Source of the DNA: Streptomyces sp. NRRL WC-3742
GTDB taxonomy: Bacteria; Actinomycetota; Actinomycetes; Streptomycetales; Streptomycetaceae
Direction: 5' to 3'
Length of the DNA stretch: 64,000 nucleotides
Assembly: GCF_000720635.1 (NCBI RefSeq)
Contig: NZ_JOCF01000025.1
Span: 1-64,000, forward strand
The notes below the pieces were generated by a model that saw only the letters and a list, made by a program, of their open reading frames with translations, was not told where the DNA came from and did not search any database. A program made the translations under genes and the position numbers. This document shows positions 50,408 to 57,155 of this stretch, piece after piece (position 1 is the stretch's first letter; each line of letters opens with the position of its first letter).

Positions 50408-51156
50408 GCCTCTTCGCCGGGCTGGACCTCGACCGGGCGCCCGCGGACGCCCCGGTGGCGTTCGGCGGCGAGCCGGGGGCCGAGGTCGTGTTGGAGGCGT
50501 ACCGGCGGGGGCTGCTCCCGCTCCCGGCGGCGGACGTGTTCGCCAGTGCCTACGCGGAGGCGCGGTACGAACAGGCCGTAGCGGCAGGGGAGATCGCGCT
50601 GCTGCCGGGCGAGGACCCGTACGCGCTGGCCTGGTGGTCGCCCGACCCCCGGCCCGTGCTGGCGCCGGGCGGGGTGCGAGTGCCGGGCGGGCTCGGGCGG
50701 CGGCTGCGGAACCGGCTGGGGTGGTGGACGAGCGTGGACCGGGCCTTCGGCCGGGTGGTCGACGCCTGCGCCGAGGGGCGCCAACCCGCCTGGCTCACCC
50801 CGGAGTTGCGGGATGCGCTGCTGGAGCTGAACGCGCGGGGCGCGGCCCACAGCGGGGAGGTGTGGGAGGGGGAGGAACTGGTCGGCGGGACGTTCGGGGT
50901 GGTGGCCGGGCCGGTGCTCAGCCTGGACTCGATGTTCCACCGCCGCCCCGACGCCGCCCGGGTGGCCGTCGCCGACCTCGGCGCCCGTTTCGGCGCGGCG
51001 GGCGGCCGGCTGCTGGACGTGCAGTGGGACGGCCCGCACGCGCGCAGCCTCGGGGCCCGGCCGGTGCCGCGTGCCCGGTACCTGGAGGAGCTGGCCGCCG
51101 GTGCTGCACCGGGCCTGCTGGAGACCGGCCCGCTCCCGGCTTCGCGACTGGGCTGA
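50404..51156 (+). CDS. Leucyl/phenylalanyl-tRNA-protein transferase-like enzyme
   Basis: 250 aa, ATG 50404, sharing ATGA with the NRPS gene. The whole Aat pattern is present: AYRRGLLPLP, WWSPDPRPVL, WTSVDRAFGRVVDAC, the AHSGEVWEGEELVGGTFGV block, SLDSMFHRRPDAA and LLDVQWDGPHARSLGARPVPR. The Asp and Gln of LLDVQ match E. coli Aat Asp186/Gln188, while the catalytic-region GESMF Glu156 is replaced by Asp (LDSMF). Normal Aat adds Leu/Phe from charged tRNA to protein N-termini; coupling to a carrier-bound amino acid suggests transfer onto that amine instead. Confidence 0.9.
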   Translation: MSLFAGLDLDRAPADAPVAFGGEPGAEVVLEAYRRGLLPLPAADVFASAYAEARYEQAVAAGEIALLPGEDPYALAWWSPDPRPVLAPGGVRVPGGLGRRLRNRLGWWTSVDRAFGRVVDACAEGRQPAWLTPELRDALLELNARGAAHSGEVWEGEELVGGTFGVVAGPVLSLDSMFHRRPDAARVAVADLGARFGAAGGRLLDVQWDGPHARSLGARPVPRARYLEELAAGAAPGLLETGPLPASRLG

Positions 51157-51222
51157 CCTGCGTATACAGTCGTCCACCGGCCGCTTCGACAAACTGATTC
51201 CCCATCAGTAACATGACGCCGC

Positions 51223-52764
51223 GTGTTCAATCCCTCGCGCAAGTTTTCGCCCAAGTTTTCACCCAAGCCTTCACCCAAGCCTTCGCTCAAGCCTTCGATA
51301 GCCAGGGCCGCCGGCCCGGCCCTCCTCACCCTCCTCCTCGCCGGAACCGCCGCCTGCGGCCACCCCTCCACCCCCGGCACCGGCCAGGCCACCCTCGAAC
51401 CGGCCGCCGCCGCCGCCACCGACGCGACCACCGCCGGGGGCAGTCCGGCGGCCACCGCACCCGGCCAGGCCGGCCCGCGAGCCCGCTCCGGCTCCGGCAA
51501 CGGCACTGGCACTGGCTCCGGCTCCGGCGCCGCGAACCGCCCGTCCGCCGGACAGCCCGGCACGGTCGCCGTCGCCCCGGCGGGCGAGCGGCGGGCGGCC
51601 GTCGGCAGCCCCGCCAAGGACGGCGGCGCCGTCACCCCCACCGCGACGAACCTCCAGCTCACCGGATACGACGCGGCCGCGGGCACGGCCGTCCTGTCCG
51701 GAGCGGGCGGCGACACCACCGCCGCGAAGCCCGGCCAACTGCTCGCCAGCCCGCCCACCGAGGCCGCCCCGCAGGGCGCCCTGCTCGCCGTCACCGCGGT
51801 CAAGCCCGGCGCCGCCCGCGACAGCCTCGCCCTCGCCACCCGGCCCGCGAACCTGAGCGAACTGCTCGGCTCCACCGAGGCCGACGGCCAGGTGCCGATC
51901 GACGTGCACGGCATCGCCGTCACCCCGCTCGTCAAGGACCTCAAGGCCACCGTCGGCACCGACGGCCCCGGCGGCGTCAAGGCCGACGCCTCCGGCACCC
52001 TGCAGGTCGACCTCAACGCCCCCGTCCCCCTCCCCGACGGCCTGAGCCTGGCCGCCACCGGCTCCCTCCAGCTCCACCCGGCCGTCCACTTCGCCTACCA
52101 CGGCGCCACCGCGGCCGGCCCCCGCACCGCCTCCGTCGGCTTCGACCTCGGCGCCCACGCCCACTGGAAGGTCACCGGCGACGCCAAGCGCGGCACCGGC
52201 GCCGCACCCGTCCGCGTGCCCTTCGCCAAGCTCCAGGCCAACCCGGTGCTCACCGTCGCCGGACTGCCCGTCGTCGTCAACCTGGGCCTCACCTGCTACC
52301 TGGAGGTCAGCGCCGACGGCCAGGTGCACCTGGAAGCCGAACAGGACGCCGCCGGTACCTGGGCCGTCCGCGCCGACTACACCGGCGGCAAGGGCTGGAC
52401 CTCCACCACGGACGCGGACACCAAGGTGACGCCGGTCCAACTGCGCCTCAACGGCAAGGCGTCCGTCCGGGCCGCGCTCGGCGCCGACATCAACCTCGGC
52501 CTCTACGACACGGTCGGCGTGGAAGCGGGCGTCGCCCCGTACCTGAGCGCCCGCGCCGAGGGCTCCCTGGTCGCGGACTCCTCCGGCAAGGCCCCGCAGG
52601 CCCAGGGCAGTTGGTCCCTCGTCGGCGGAGTCGACCTCAACGGCGCCCTCCTCGCCCACCTGAAGATCTTCGGCACCCCGGTCATCGAGGGCAAGCTCCC
52701 GCTGCCGCCGTACCACCGCGAATGGCCCCTCCTCGGAGCGTTGCCGAAGCCCACCGCCACCTGA
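51223..52764 (+). CDS. Putative lipoprotein with KFSP-repeat N-terminus
   Basis: 513 aa from GTG 51223. The start carries five lysine-containing tetrapeptides (K-F/P-S-P) from a 12-bp repeat, giving a very basic n-region, then a hydrophobic ARAAGPALLTLLLAGTAAC signal whose Cys may be lipidated. Residues 50-120 are disordered Ala/Gly/Thr/Ser. From about 135 on the protein is beta-rich with repeated strands (KDLKATVGTDGPGGVKADAS, GSLQLHPAVHFAYHG, VNLGLTCYLEVSADGQVHLE), like surface beta-sandwich proteins. Function unknown. Only 66 nt after the transferase gene but with its own GTATACAGT box, so membership of that operon is uncertain. Confidence 0.78.
   Translation: MFNPSRKFSPKFSPKPSPKPSLKPSIARAAGPALLTLLLAGTAACGHPSTPGTGQATLEPAAAAATDATTAGGSPAATAPGQAGPRARSGSGNGTGTGSGSGAANRPSAGQPGTVAVAPAGERRAAVGSPAKDGGAVTPTATNLQLTGYDAAAGTAVLSGAGGDTTAAKPGQLLASPPTEAAPQGALLAVTAVKPGAARDSLALATRPANLSELLGSTEADGQVPIDVHGIAVTPLVKDLKATVGTDGPGGVKADASGTLQVDLNAPVPLPDGLSLAATGSLQLHPAVHFAYHGATAAGPRTASVGFDLGAHAHWKVTGDAKRGTGAAPVRVPFAKLQANPVLTVAGLPVVVNLGLTCYLEVSADGQVHLEAEQDAAGTWAVRADYTGGKGWTSTTDADTKVTPVQLRLNGKASVRAALGADINLGLYDTVGVEAGVAPYLSARAEGSLVADSSGKAPQAQGSWSLVGGVDLNGALLAHLKIFGTPVIEGKLPLPPYHREWPLLGALPKPTAT
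51241..51297 (+). repeat. 12-bp in-frame tandem repeat
   Basis: About 4.75 copies of AAG-TTT/CCT-TCG/A-CCC encode KFSP KFSP KPSP KPSL KPS. Copy-number change would keep the frame and alter the charge of the signal peptide. Confidence 0.88.
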
Positions 52765-52771
52765 GGAACGC

Positions 52772-52804
52772 GCCGGACGAGTCGCCGCCGACGACTCGTC
52801 CGGC
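52772..52804 (+). terminator. Strong terminator
   Basis: Perfect 13-bp stem GCCGGACGAGTCG / CGACTCGTCCGGC with a 7-nt loop, 8 nt after the lipoprotein stop. Confidence 0.85.
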
Positions 52805-52883
52805 CCCGCCTGTCGGTTCCCACGGCTACGCGCCCGGCTACGCGCCCGGGCCTGCGACCCCGGCCACGCACTACGCTTCGGCC

Positions 52884-53660
52884 ATGCTGTCTGTCGTGGT
52901 GGCCCCCTGGGCGCGGGATGCGGTGCCGGTGTTCGAGCGGCGGGCCGACGAGCTGCACGACGCCGCGAGCACGATGAAGGTCGCGGTACTGGCCGCGCTC
53001 GTCCGGGGCGGGGCGGACCTCGACGCCCAGATCCCGGTGGTGAACCGGTTCGAGTCCGTGGTCGGCGGGGAGTTCGGCAACGACCCGGCCTGGGACAGTG
53101 ATCCACTGCCCTGGGAGCTGATCGGCACCCGGGCGCCGCTTCGGCTGCTGGCCGAGCGGATGATCACCCACTCCTCCAACCTGGCCACCAACCTCTGCCT
53201 CGCCCGGACCGACCAGCAGTCCGTCGCCGAGGTCTGGCGGCGCGCCGGGGCCACCCGCAGTGCGACACCGCGCGGGATCGAGGACTACGCCGCCCGCGAG
53301 GCGGGCGTCCACAACCGGGTCAGCGCAGGCGACTTGGTGCGGCTGCTGCACTCCCTCGCCGACGAGCCGGAGCTGCTCACCCTCCTCGAGCGCAACGACT
53401 TCCGGGTGGACCTCGCCGCGGGTCTGCCGCCCGGCACCCGGATCGCGTTCAAGAACGGGTGGGTGCCCGGCGCCCGCCTCTGCGTGGGCGTGGTGCACCC
53501 GGCGGACTGCCCGCCGTACGTCCTCGCGGTCTGCTACAGCGGCCCGTTGGCCGACGGCAGCGACCGCACCGACCCGGCGGCGCGCCTGCTCGCCCGGGTC
53601 TCGGCGGCGGTGTGGGAGTGCCGCCACGACATCAACCAACCTGAGGGGGACGGAAAATGA
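52884..53660 (+). CDS. Class A beta-lactamase-like serine hydrolase, cytosolic
   Basis: 258 aa, ATG 52884, only 6 nt after a TACGCT -10-like box (leaderless). All three penicillin-binding signatures are there: Ser-x-x-Lys in AASTMKVAVL, Ser-x-Asn in THSSNLATNL and Lys-x-Gly in FKNGWVPGA (Asn in place of Thr). No signal peptide, so unlike resistance enzymes it should stay inside the cell; members of this group may be esterases or amidases. Coupled by an ATGA overlap to a flavodoxin-fold reductase. Confidence 0.88.
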   Translation: MLSVVVAPWARDAVPVFERRADELHDAASTMKVAVLAALVRGGADLDAQIPVVNRFESVVGGEFGNDPAWDSDPLPWELIGTRAPLRLLAERMITHSSNLATNLCLARTDQQSVAEVWRRAGATRSATPRGIEDYAAREAGVHNRVSAGDLVRLLHSLADEPELLTLLERNDFRVDLAAGLPPGTRIAFKNGWVPGARLCVGVVHPADCPPYVLAVCYSGPLADGSDRTDPAARLLARVSAAVWECRHDINQPEGDGK

Positions 53661-54250
53661 GCCGGATCGGGGTCTACCTGGCGCACCCGCGCAAGGACAG
53701 CTTCAACCACGCGCTCTACGAGGCCGTGGTCGACGAACTGCGCGACCGGGGCTGCGACGTACGGGCGCACGACCTGTACGCGGAGGGCTTCGCCCCGCTG
53801 GTCACCGCCGAGGAGACCGAGACCGTCGACGCGCACGGCACCAGCGGCGACCCCCAACTCGCCCTGCACCGCGCCGAGGTGGCGACGCTGGACGCCCTGG
53901 TGCTGATCCACCCCAACTGGTGGGGCATGCCGCCCGCCGTCCTCGCGGGCTGGGCGCAGCGCGTCCTGGTGCCCGGGGTCGCGTACAAGCTGGGCACCGC
54001 CGCCGGTGAGCCCGCCGGGCTGCTGAAGGCCGGGCGGGCGCTGGTACTCAACACCTCGGACACCCCGGAGGCCCGGGAGCAGGGCGAGTTCGGCGATCCG
54101 CTGCAGCGGATCTGGGCGGCCTGCATCCTGCCGTACGCGGGTGTGACGGACGTGCGGCGGACCGTCTTCCGCACGGTCACCGACTCGTCGCCGCAGGACC
54201 GGGCGCAGTGGCTGCGCGAGGCACGGGAGTCGGCGGCCGCTCTCCTCTAG
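53657..54250 (+). CDS. NAD(P)H quinone reductase-like flavoprotein
   Basis: 197 aa, ATG 53657. Flavodoxin-like fold of the NQO1/MdaB/YwrO group: VYLAHPRKDSFNHALYEAV (flavin phosphate loop), CDVRAHDLYAEGF, LVLIHPNWWGMPPAVLAGW and KAGRALVLNTSDTPEARE. Two-electron reduction of quinones or other electrophiles with NAD(P)H, in the cytosol. Second gene of the operon with the serine hydrolase. Downstream a strong hairpin separates it from the convergent monooxygenase gene. Confidence 0.92.
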   Translation: MSRIGVYLAHPRKDSFNHALYEAVVDELRDRGCDVRAHDLYAEGFAPLVTAEETETVDAHGTSGDPQLALHRAEVATLDALVLIHPNWWGMPPAVLAGWAQRVLVPGVAYKLGTAAGEPAGLLKAGRALVLNTSDTPEAREQGEFGDPLQRIWAACILPYAGVTDVRRTVFRTVTDSSPQDRAQWLREARESAAALL

Positions 54251-54336
54251 GGGAGCCGGAAGACGAGCAGCGCCAGGCCCGCCGCAGGCGCGCGTCCTCG
54301 CGCAGGCGCAACACGTACGGGTCGGCGGGCATGCCC

Positions 54337-54365
54337 CCGCCCTGCCCCGGGTCGGGGCAGGGCGG
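54337..54365. terminator. Bidirectional terminator
   Basis: Perfect 12-bp stem CCGCCCTGCCCC / GGGGCAGGGCGG, 5-nt loop, between convergent reductase (+) and monooxygenase (-) genes. Confidence 0.8.
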
Positions 54366-54388
54366 CAACTCCCGTTCGCGGTACGGCC

Positions 54389-55522
54389 TCAGTACGGCTG
54401 GACGAGCACGTGGGCGGCGCCCGGGACGCCGATCTTCAGGAGGGCGTCCTCCTCCTCGGTGGTCGGGGTGCCGGTCTCCTGCTTGAGGACGGCCCGCGAG
54501 AGCGCCTGCACCCACATGGCGCGTGGGCGGCGCCGCTGCTCCCAGGCGGCCAGCGCGGCGGGGACGGTGTCCTCGGCCAACAGCGACTCGGCGAGGACGA
54601 GGGCGTCCTCGACGGCCATGGCCGCGCCCTGGGCGAGGTGCGGGGTGGAGGCGTGGGCGGCGTCGCCGGCGAGGACGATGCGGCCGACGTGCCACGGCTC
54701 CTCGACGGTGACCTGGGAGATCCGCGAGTAGACGACCGCGGCCGGGTCGGTCACCTGGGCGAGTGCCTCGGCGATAGGGCCGCCGAAGCCGGCGAGCCGC
54801 TCGCGCAGCTGCTCGTGGGCGCGGGCCGGGTCGGGGCGGAAGTCCTCGGCCTCGGCGAACACCGAGCCCAGGTACATCAGTTCGTCGCTGATCGGGGTGA
54901 GCAGCGCCTTGGCGGCGAGGTTGCCGGTGGACATCAGCACGCCGTGCAGTTCGGGCGAACGCGGCAGGGTGACGCGCCAGTTGGCGAAGCCGGTGTACTC
55001 GGGCGCGTACGCCTCGCCGTAGAGCCGCCCGCGCAGCGGGGAGCCGATGCCGTCGAAGCCGAGGACGAGGTCGTAGCGGGCGGAGTGCCCGTCGGCGAGG
55101 GTGACGTCCACCCCGTCGCCGTCCTCGGCCAGCGAGTCGATGGTGGTGCCGAAGCGCAGGGTCGCGCCCGCCTTGGCGGCGGCCTCGGCGAGGATGCGGG
55201 CCAGGGCCGGGCGGGGGATGCCGTTGCCGGCGGGGGCGTCGGCCATCCGGGGCTGCGGGATCCGGGCGAGGGTGGCGCCGGCCGGGTCGCAGATGGTCAG
55301 CACCTCCCACTCGAAGCCCTCGGCCAAGCAGGCGTCCAGCACGCCGAGTTCGCGCATCACGTGCAGGGCGTTGGAGGGCTGGATGATGCCGACGCCGAGC
55401 GCCTCGGGCTGCTCGCGCAGCTCGGCGACGTCGACCCGGTGGCCGCGGAGGGAGAGGGCGAGGGCGGCGGTGAGGCCGCCGATGCCGCCGCCGTGGACGA
55501 GGACGCGCAGGGGTGGGGTCAT
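54389..55522 (-). CDS. FAD-dependent monooxygenase (aromatic hydroxylase type)
   Basis: 377 aa, ATG 55522. FAD Rossmann motif LVHGGGIGGLTAALALS, the DG motif region LVLGFDGIGSPLR and the second FAD motif RIVLAGDAAHASTPHLAQGA give a complete PHBH-type flavoprotein monooxygenase. GVGIIQPSNALHVMRELGVL is typical of the salicylate hydroxylase/FAD_binding_3 branch. Substrate unknown, presumably aromatic. It lies 79 nt behind the conservon GTPase gene on the same strand, with a small tandem repeat between, so may be its last member; conservons often carry a P450 at this place. Confidence 0.9.
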   Translation of the reverse strand: MTPPLRVLVHGGGIGGLTAALALSLRGHRVDVAELREQPEALGVGIIQPSNALHVMRELGVLDACLAEGFEWEVLTICDPAGATLARIPQPRMADAPAGNGIPRPALARILAEAAAKAGATLRFGTTIDSLAEDGDGVDVTLADGHSARYDLVLGFDGIGSPLRGRLYGEAYAPEYTGFANWRVTLPRSPELHGVLMSTGNLAAKALLTPISDELMYLGSVFAEAEDFRPDPARAHEQLRERLAGFGGPIAEALAQVTDPAAVVYSRISQVTVEEPWHVGRIVLAGDAAHASTPHLAQGAAMAVEDALVLAESLLAEDTVPAALAAWEQRRRPRAMWVQALSRAVLKQETGTPTTEEEDALLKIGVPGAAHVLVQPY

Positions 55523-55545
55523 GGCGGGTGGTTCTCCAGACGTGC

Positions 55546-55570
55546 GGTGAAGAGCGGTGAAGAGCGGTGA
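55546..55570. repeat. 10-bp tandem repeat between GTPase and monooxygenase genes
   Basis: CGGTG then AAGAGCGGTG twice, then a degenerate AGCAGCGGGG. On the coding (minus) strand this is CACCGCTCTT repeated, in the gap after the GTPase stop. Confidence 0.75.
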
Positions 55571-55601
55571 GCAGCGGGGAGGAGCAGCGGGGGCGGGGAG
55601 T

Positions 55602-56177
55602 TCAGACGGCCGGGGCGGCGGCCAGCGCCAGCAGGTGGTCGACGAGGGCGAGCAGCACGTCCCGCCCGAAGGCGCGTTCGCGCACGTCGCCGATGAGCAT
55701 CGGCACCTGCGGGTCGAGGTCGAGGGCGGCCCGGATCTCCTGCGGGGTACGGGTGTTGACCCCGTGGAAGCAGTTGATGGCGACGACGAACGGGATGCGC
55801 CGGCCCTCGAAGAAGTCGATGGACGCGAAGCTGGTCTCCAGCCGCCGGGTGTCGGCGATGACGACGCCGCCGAGGGCGCCGTTGACCAGGTCGTTCCACA
55901 TGAACCAGAACCGCTCCTGCCCGGGGGTGCCGAACAGGTAGACGACCAGCTCCGGGCCGATGGTGATCCGGCCGAAGTCGAGGGCGACGGTCGTGGTCTC
56001 CTTCTGGTCGATGCCGTCGAGGTCGTCCACGCCGATGCCGGCCCGGGTCAGGTACTCCTCGGTGCGCAGCGGGGCGACCTCGCTGACGGCTCCGACGAGC
56101 GTGGTCTTGCCGACGCCGAAGCCGCCCGCGACCAGGATCTTGACCGCGGCGGGGGCCGCGGGCTGGGGTGTTGCCAT
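55602..56177 (-). CDS. cvnD: Conservon GTPase (CvnD-type)
   Basis: 191 aa, ATG 56177, 4 nt after the DUF742 stop. Small Ras-like GTPase: Walker A GGFGVGKTTLVGAVSE, switch-II-like YLFGTPGQERFWFMW and base-recognition AINCF in place of NKxD. Conservon GTPases form an inner-membrane complex with a sensor kinase-like protein, a roadblock protein and a DUF742 protein, likened to G-protein receptor signalling; they influence antibiotic production and development in streptomycetes. Confidence 0.94.
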   Translation of the reverse strand: MATPQPAAPAAVKILVAGGFGVGKTTLVGAVSEVAPLRTEEYLTRAGIGVDDLDGIDQKETTTVALDFGRITIGPELVVYLFGTPGQERFWFMWNDLVNGALGGVVIADTRRLETSFASIDFFEGRRIPFVVAINCFHGVNTRTPQEIRAALDLDPQVPMLIGDVRERAFGRDVLLALVDHLLALAAAPAV

Positions 56178-56181
56178 GGTT

Positions 56182-56691
56182 CTAGAGTCTCCGGAGTCCG
56201 TCGCGTACGGCCGAGAGGAGGCCCGTGTCCGGGCCGCCGACGGCGGGGGCCACCGAGATCGGGGCCCGGGCGTTGAGGAGCCCCTGGGCGATGAGGTCGC
56301 CCAGCAGGATCTTGGTGACCGACACCGGAAGGTCGAGCCCGGCCGCGACCTCGGCGACGGCTGCGGGGCGGCGGCAGCGCTCCAGGATCAGCCGGTGCTC
56401 GCGCTGGAGGGCGCGGCTGCCGGAGCGGCCGGCGCGGGCGAGGGCGGCGTCGGCGGCCGGCTCGTCGGTGGTGAGCACGGTGATGAGGGTGAGGTCGTCG
56501 CGGTCGGGGGCGGTTCGGCCACGGGTGATGGTGTACGGGCGGACCATGATGCCCGCCTCGTCCTGGCCGTCCTCCTCCTCGGCCAACTCGCTCCAGTGCG
56601 GGGCCCGTTCGCGCTGCTGCCGCTCGAAGCCGTCCGGCTCGGCCCCGTTGGGCTCGATCCCGTCCGGCTCGGCCCCGTACGGGCCGCCCAC
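56182..56691 (-). CDS. cvnC: DUF742 protein (CvnC-type)
   Basis: 169 aa from GTG 56691, 5 nt after the roadblock stop. The N-terminal 50 residues contain an in-frame repeat EPDGIEPNGAEPDGFE. The DUF742 core begins VRPYTITRGRTAPDRDDLTL and continues with helix-turn-helix-like VAAGLDLPVSVTKILLGDL, ending LLSAVRDGLRRL. Links the roadblock and GTPase components in conservons, possibly binding DNA or nucleotide. Operon order and overlaps confirm the call. Confidence 0.92.
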   Translation of the reverse strand: MGGPYGAEPDGIEPNGAEPDGFERQQRERAPHWSELAEEEDGQDEAGIMVRPYTITRGRTAPDRDDLTLITVLTTDEPAADAALARAGRSGSRALQREHRLILERCRRPAAVAEVAAGLDLPVSVTKILLGDLIAQGLLNARAPISVAPAVGGPDTGLLSAVRDGLRRL

Positions 56692-56696
56692 CCGGT

Positions 56697-57155
56697 TCAG
56701 GCCCGGTTCCGCGTGGCGAAGGCGTCGAAGGAGGTGGCGGCGGGCTCGGAGGGGGAGCCGGCCCGCGCCGGGGTGCCGAGCTTCTGCCCGACCTGCTGGA
56801 CCAGGGTGTGCATGGCCACCGACATCACCTCGGCGTCCACCTCCTGCGAGGCGATGACGGCCAGGTGGGTGCCCTGGGCGGCGGCGACGACGAACAGCCA
56901 GCACTCGGCGAGCTCGACGATCACCTGGTGCACCGGCCCGCCGTCGAAGAGCTGGCCGACGCCCCGGGCGAGGGACTGCTGCCCGGTGGCGACGGCGGCG
57001 AGGCGCTCGGCGTCGGCGCGCTCGATGCCCGCGGAGTGGCTGACCACCAGGCCGTCGTCGGAGAGCAGGACGGCGTTGCGGGTGCCGGGCACGGTGTCGA
57101 CGAGTCCGTCCAGCAGCCAGTCCAGGTCCTGGTGGGTGGCGGTGGTGCGGTTCAT
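56697..57155 (-). CDS. cvnB: Roadblock/LC7 protein (CvnB-type)
   Basis: 152 aa, ATG 57155 overlapping the kinase-like gene's stop (ATGA). Roadblock/LC7 fold: DLDWLLDGLVDTVPGTRNAV, LSDDGLVVSHSAG and the AECWLFVVAAAQGTHLAVIA strand pair, plus a variable C-tail. These proteins act as GTPase-activating or scaffold partners of the CvnD GTPase. Standard second gene of a conservon. Confidence 0.94.
   Translation of the reverse strand: MNRTTATHQDLDWLLDGLVDTVPGTRNAVLLSDDGLVVSHSAGIERADAERLAAVATGQQSLARGVGQLFDGGPVHQVIVELAECWLFVVAAAQGTHLAVIASQEVDAEVMSVAMHTLVQQVGQKLGTPARAGSPSEPAATSFDAFATRNRA

Noticed and set aside
52884..53660. Reading the serine hydrolase as an antibiotic-resistance beta-lactamase
   Set aside because: It has Ser-x-x-Lys, Ser-x-Asn and Lys-x-Gly motifs but no signal peptide and Asn in place of Thr in the last motif, so a periplasmic-type resistance role is not supported.
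54251..54388. Minus-strand frame opening MPADPYVLRLREDARLRRAW in the gap after the quinone reductase
   Set aside because: It crosses a perfect terminator hairpin and then runs antisense to the reductase gene; at most a tiny remnant.
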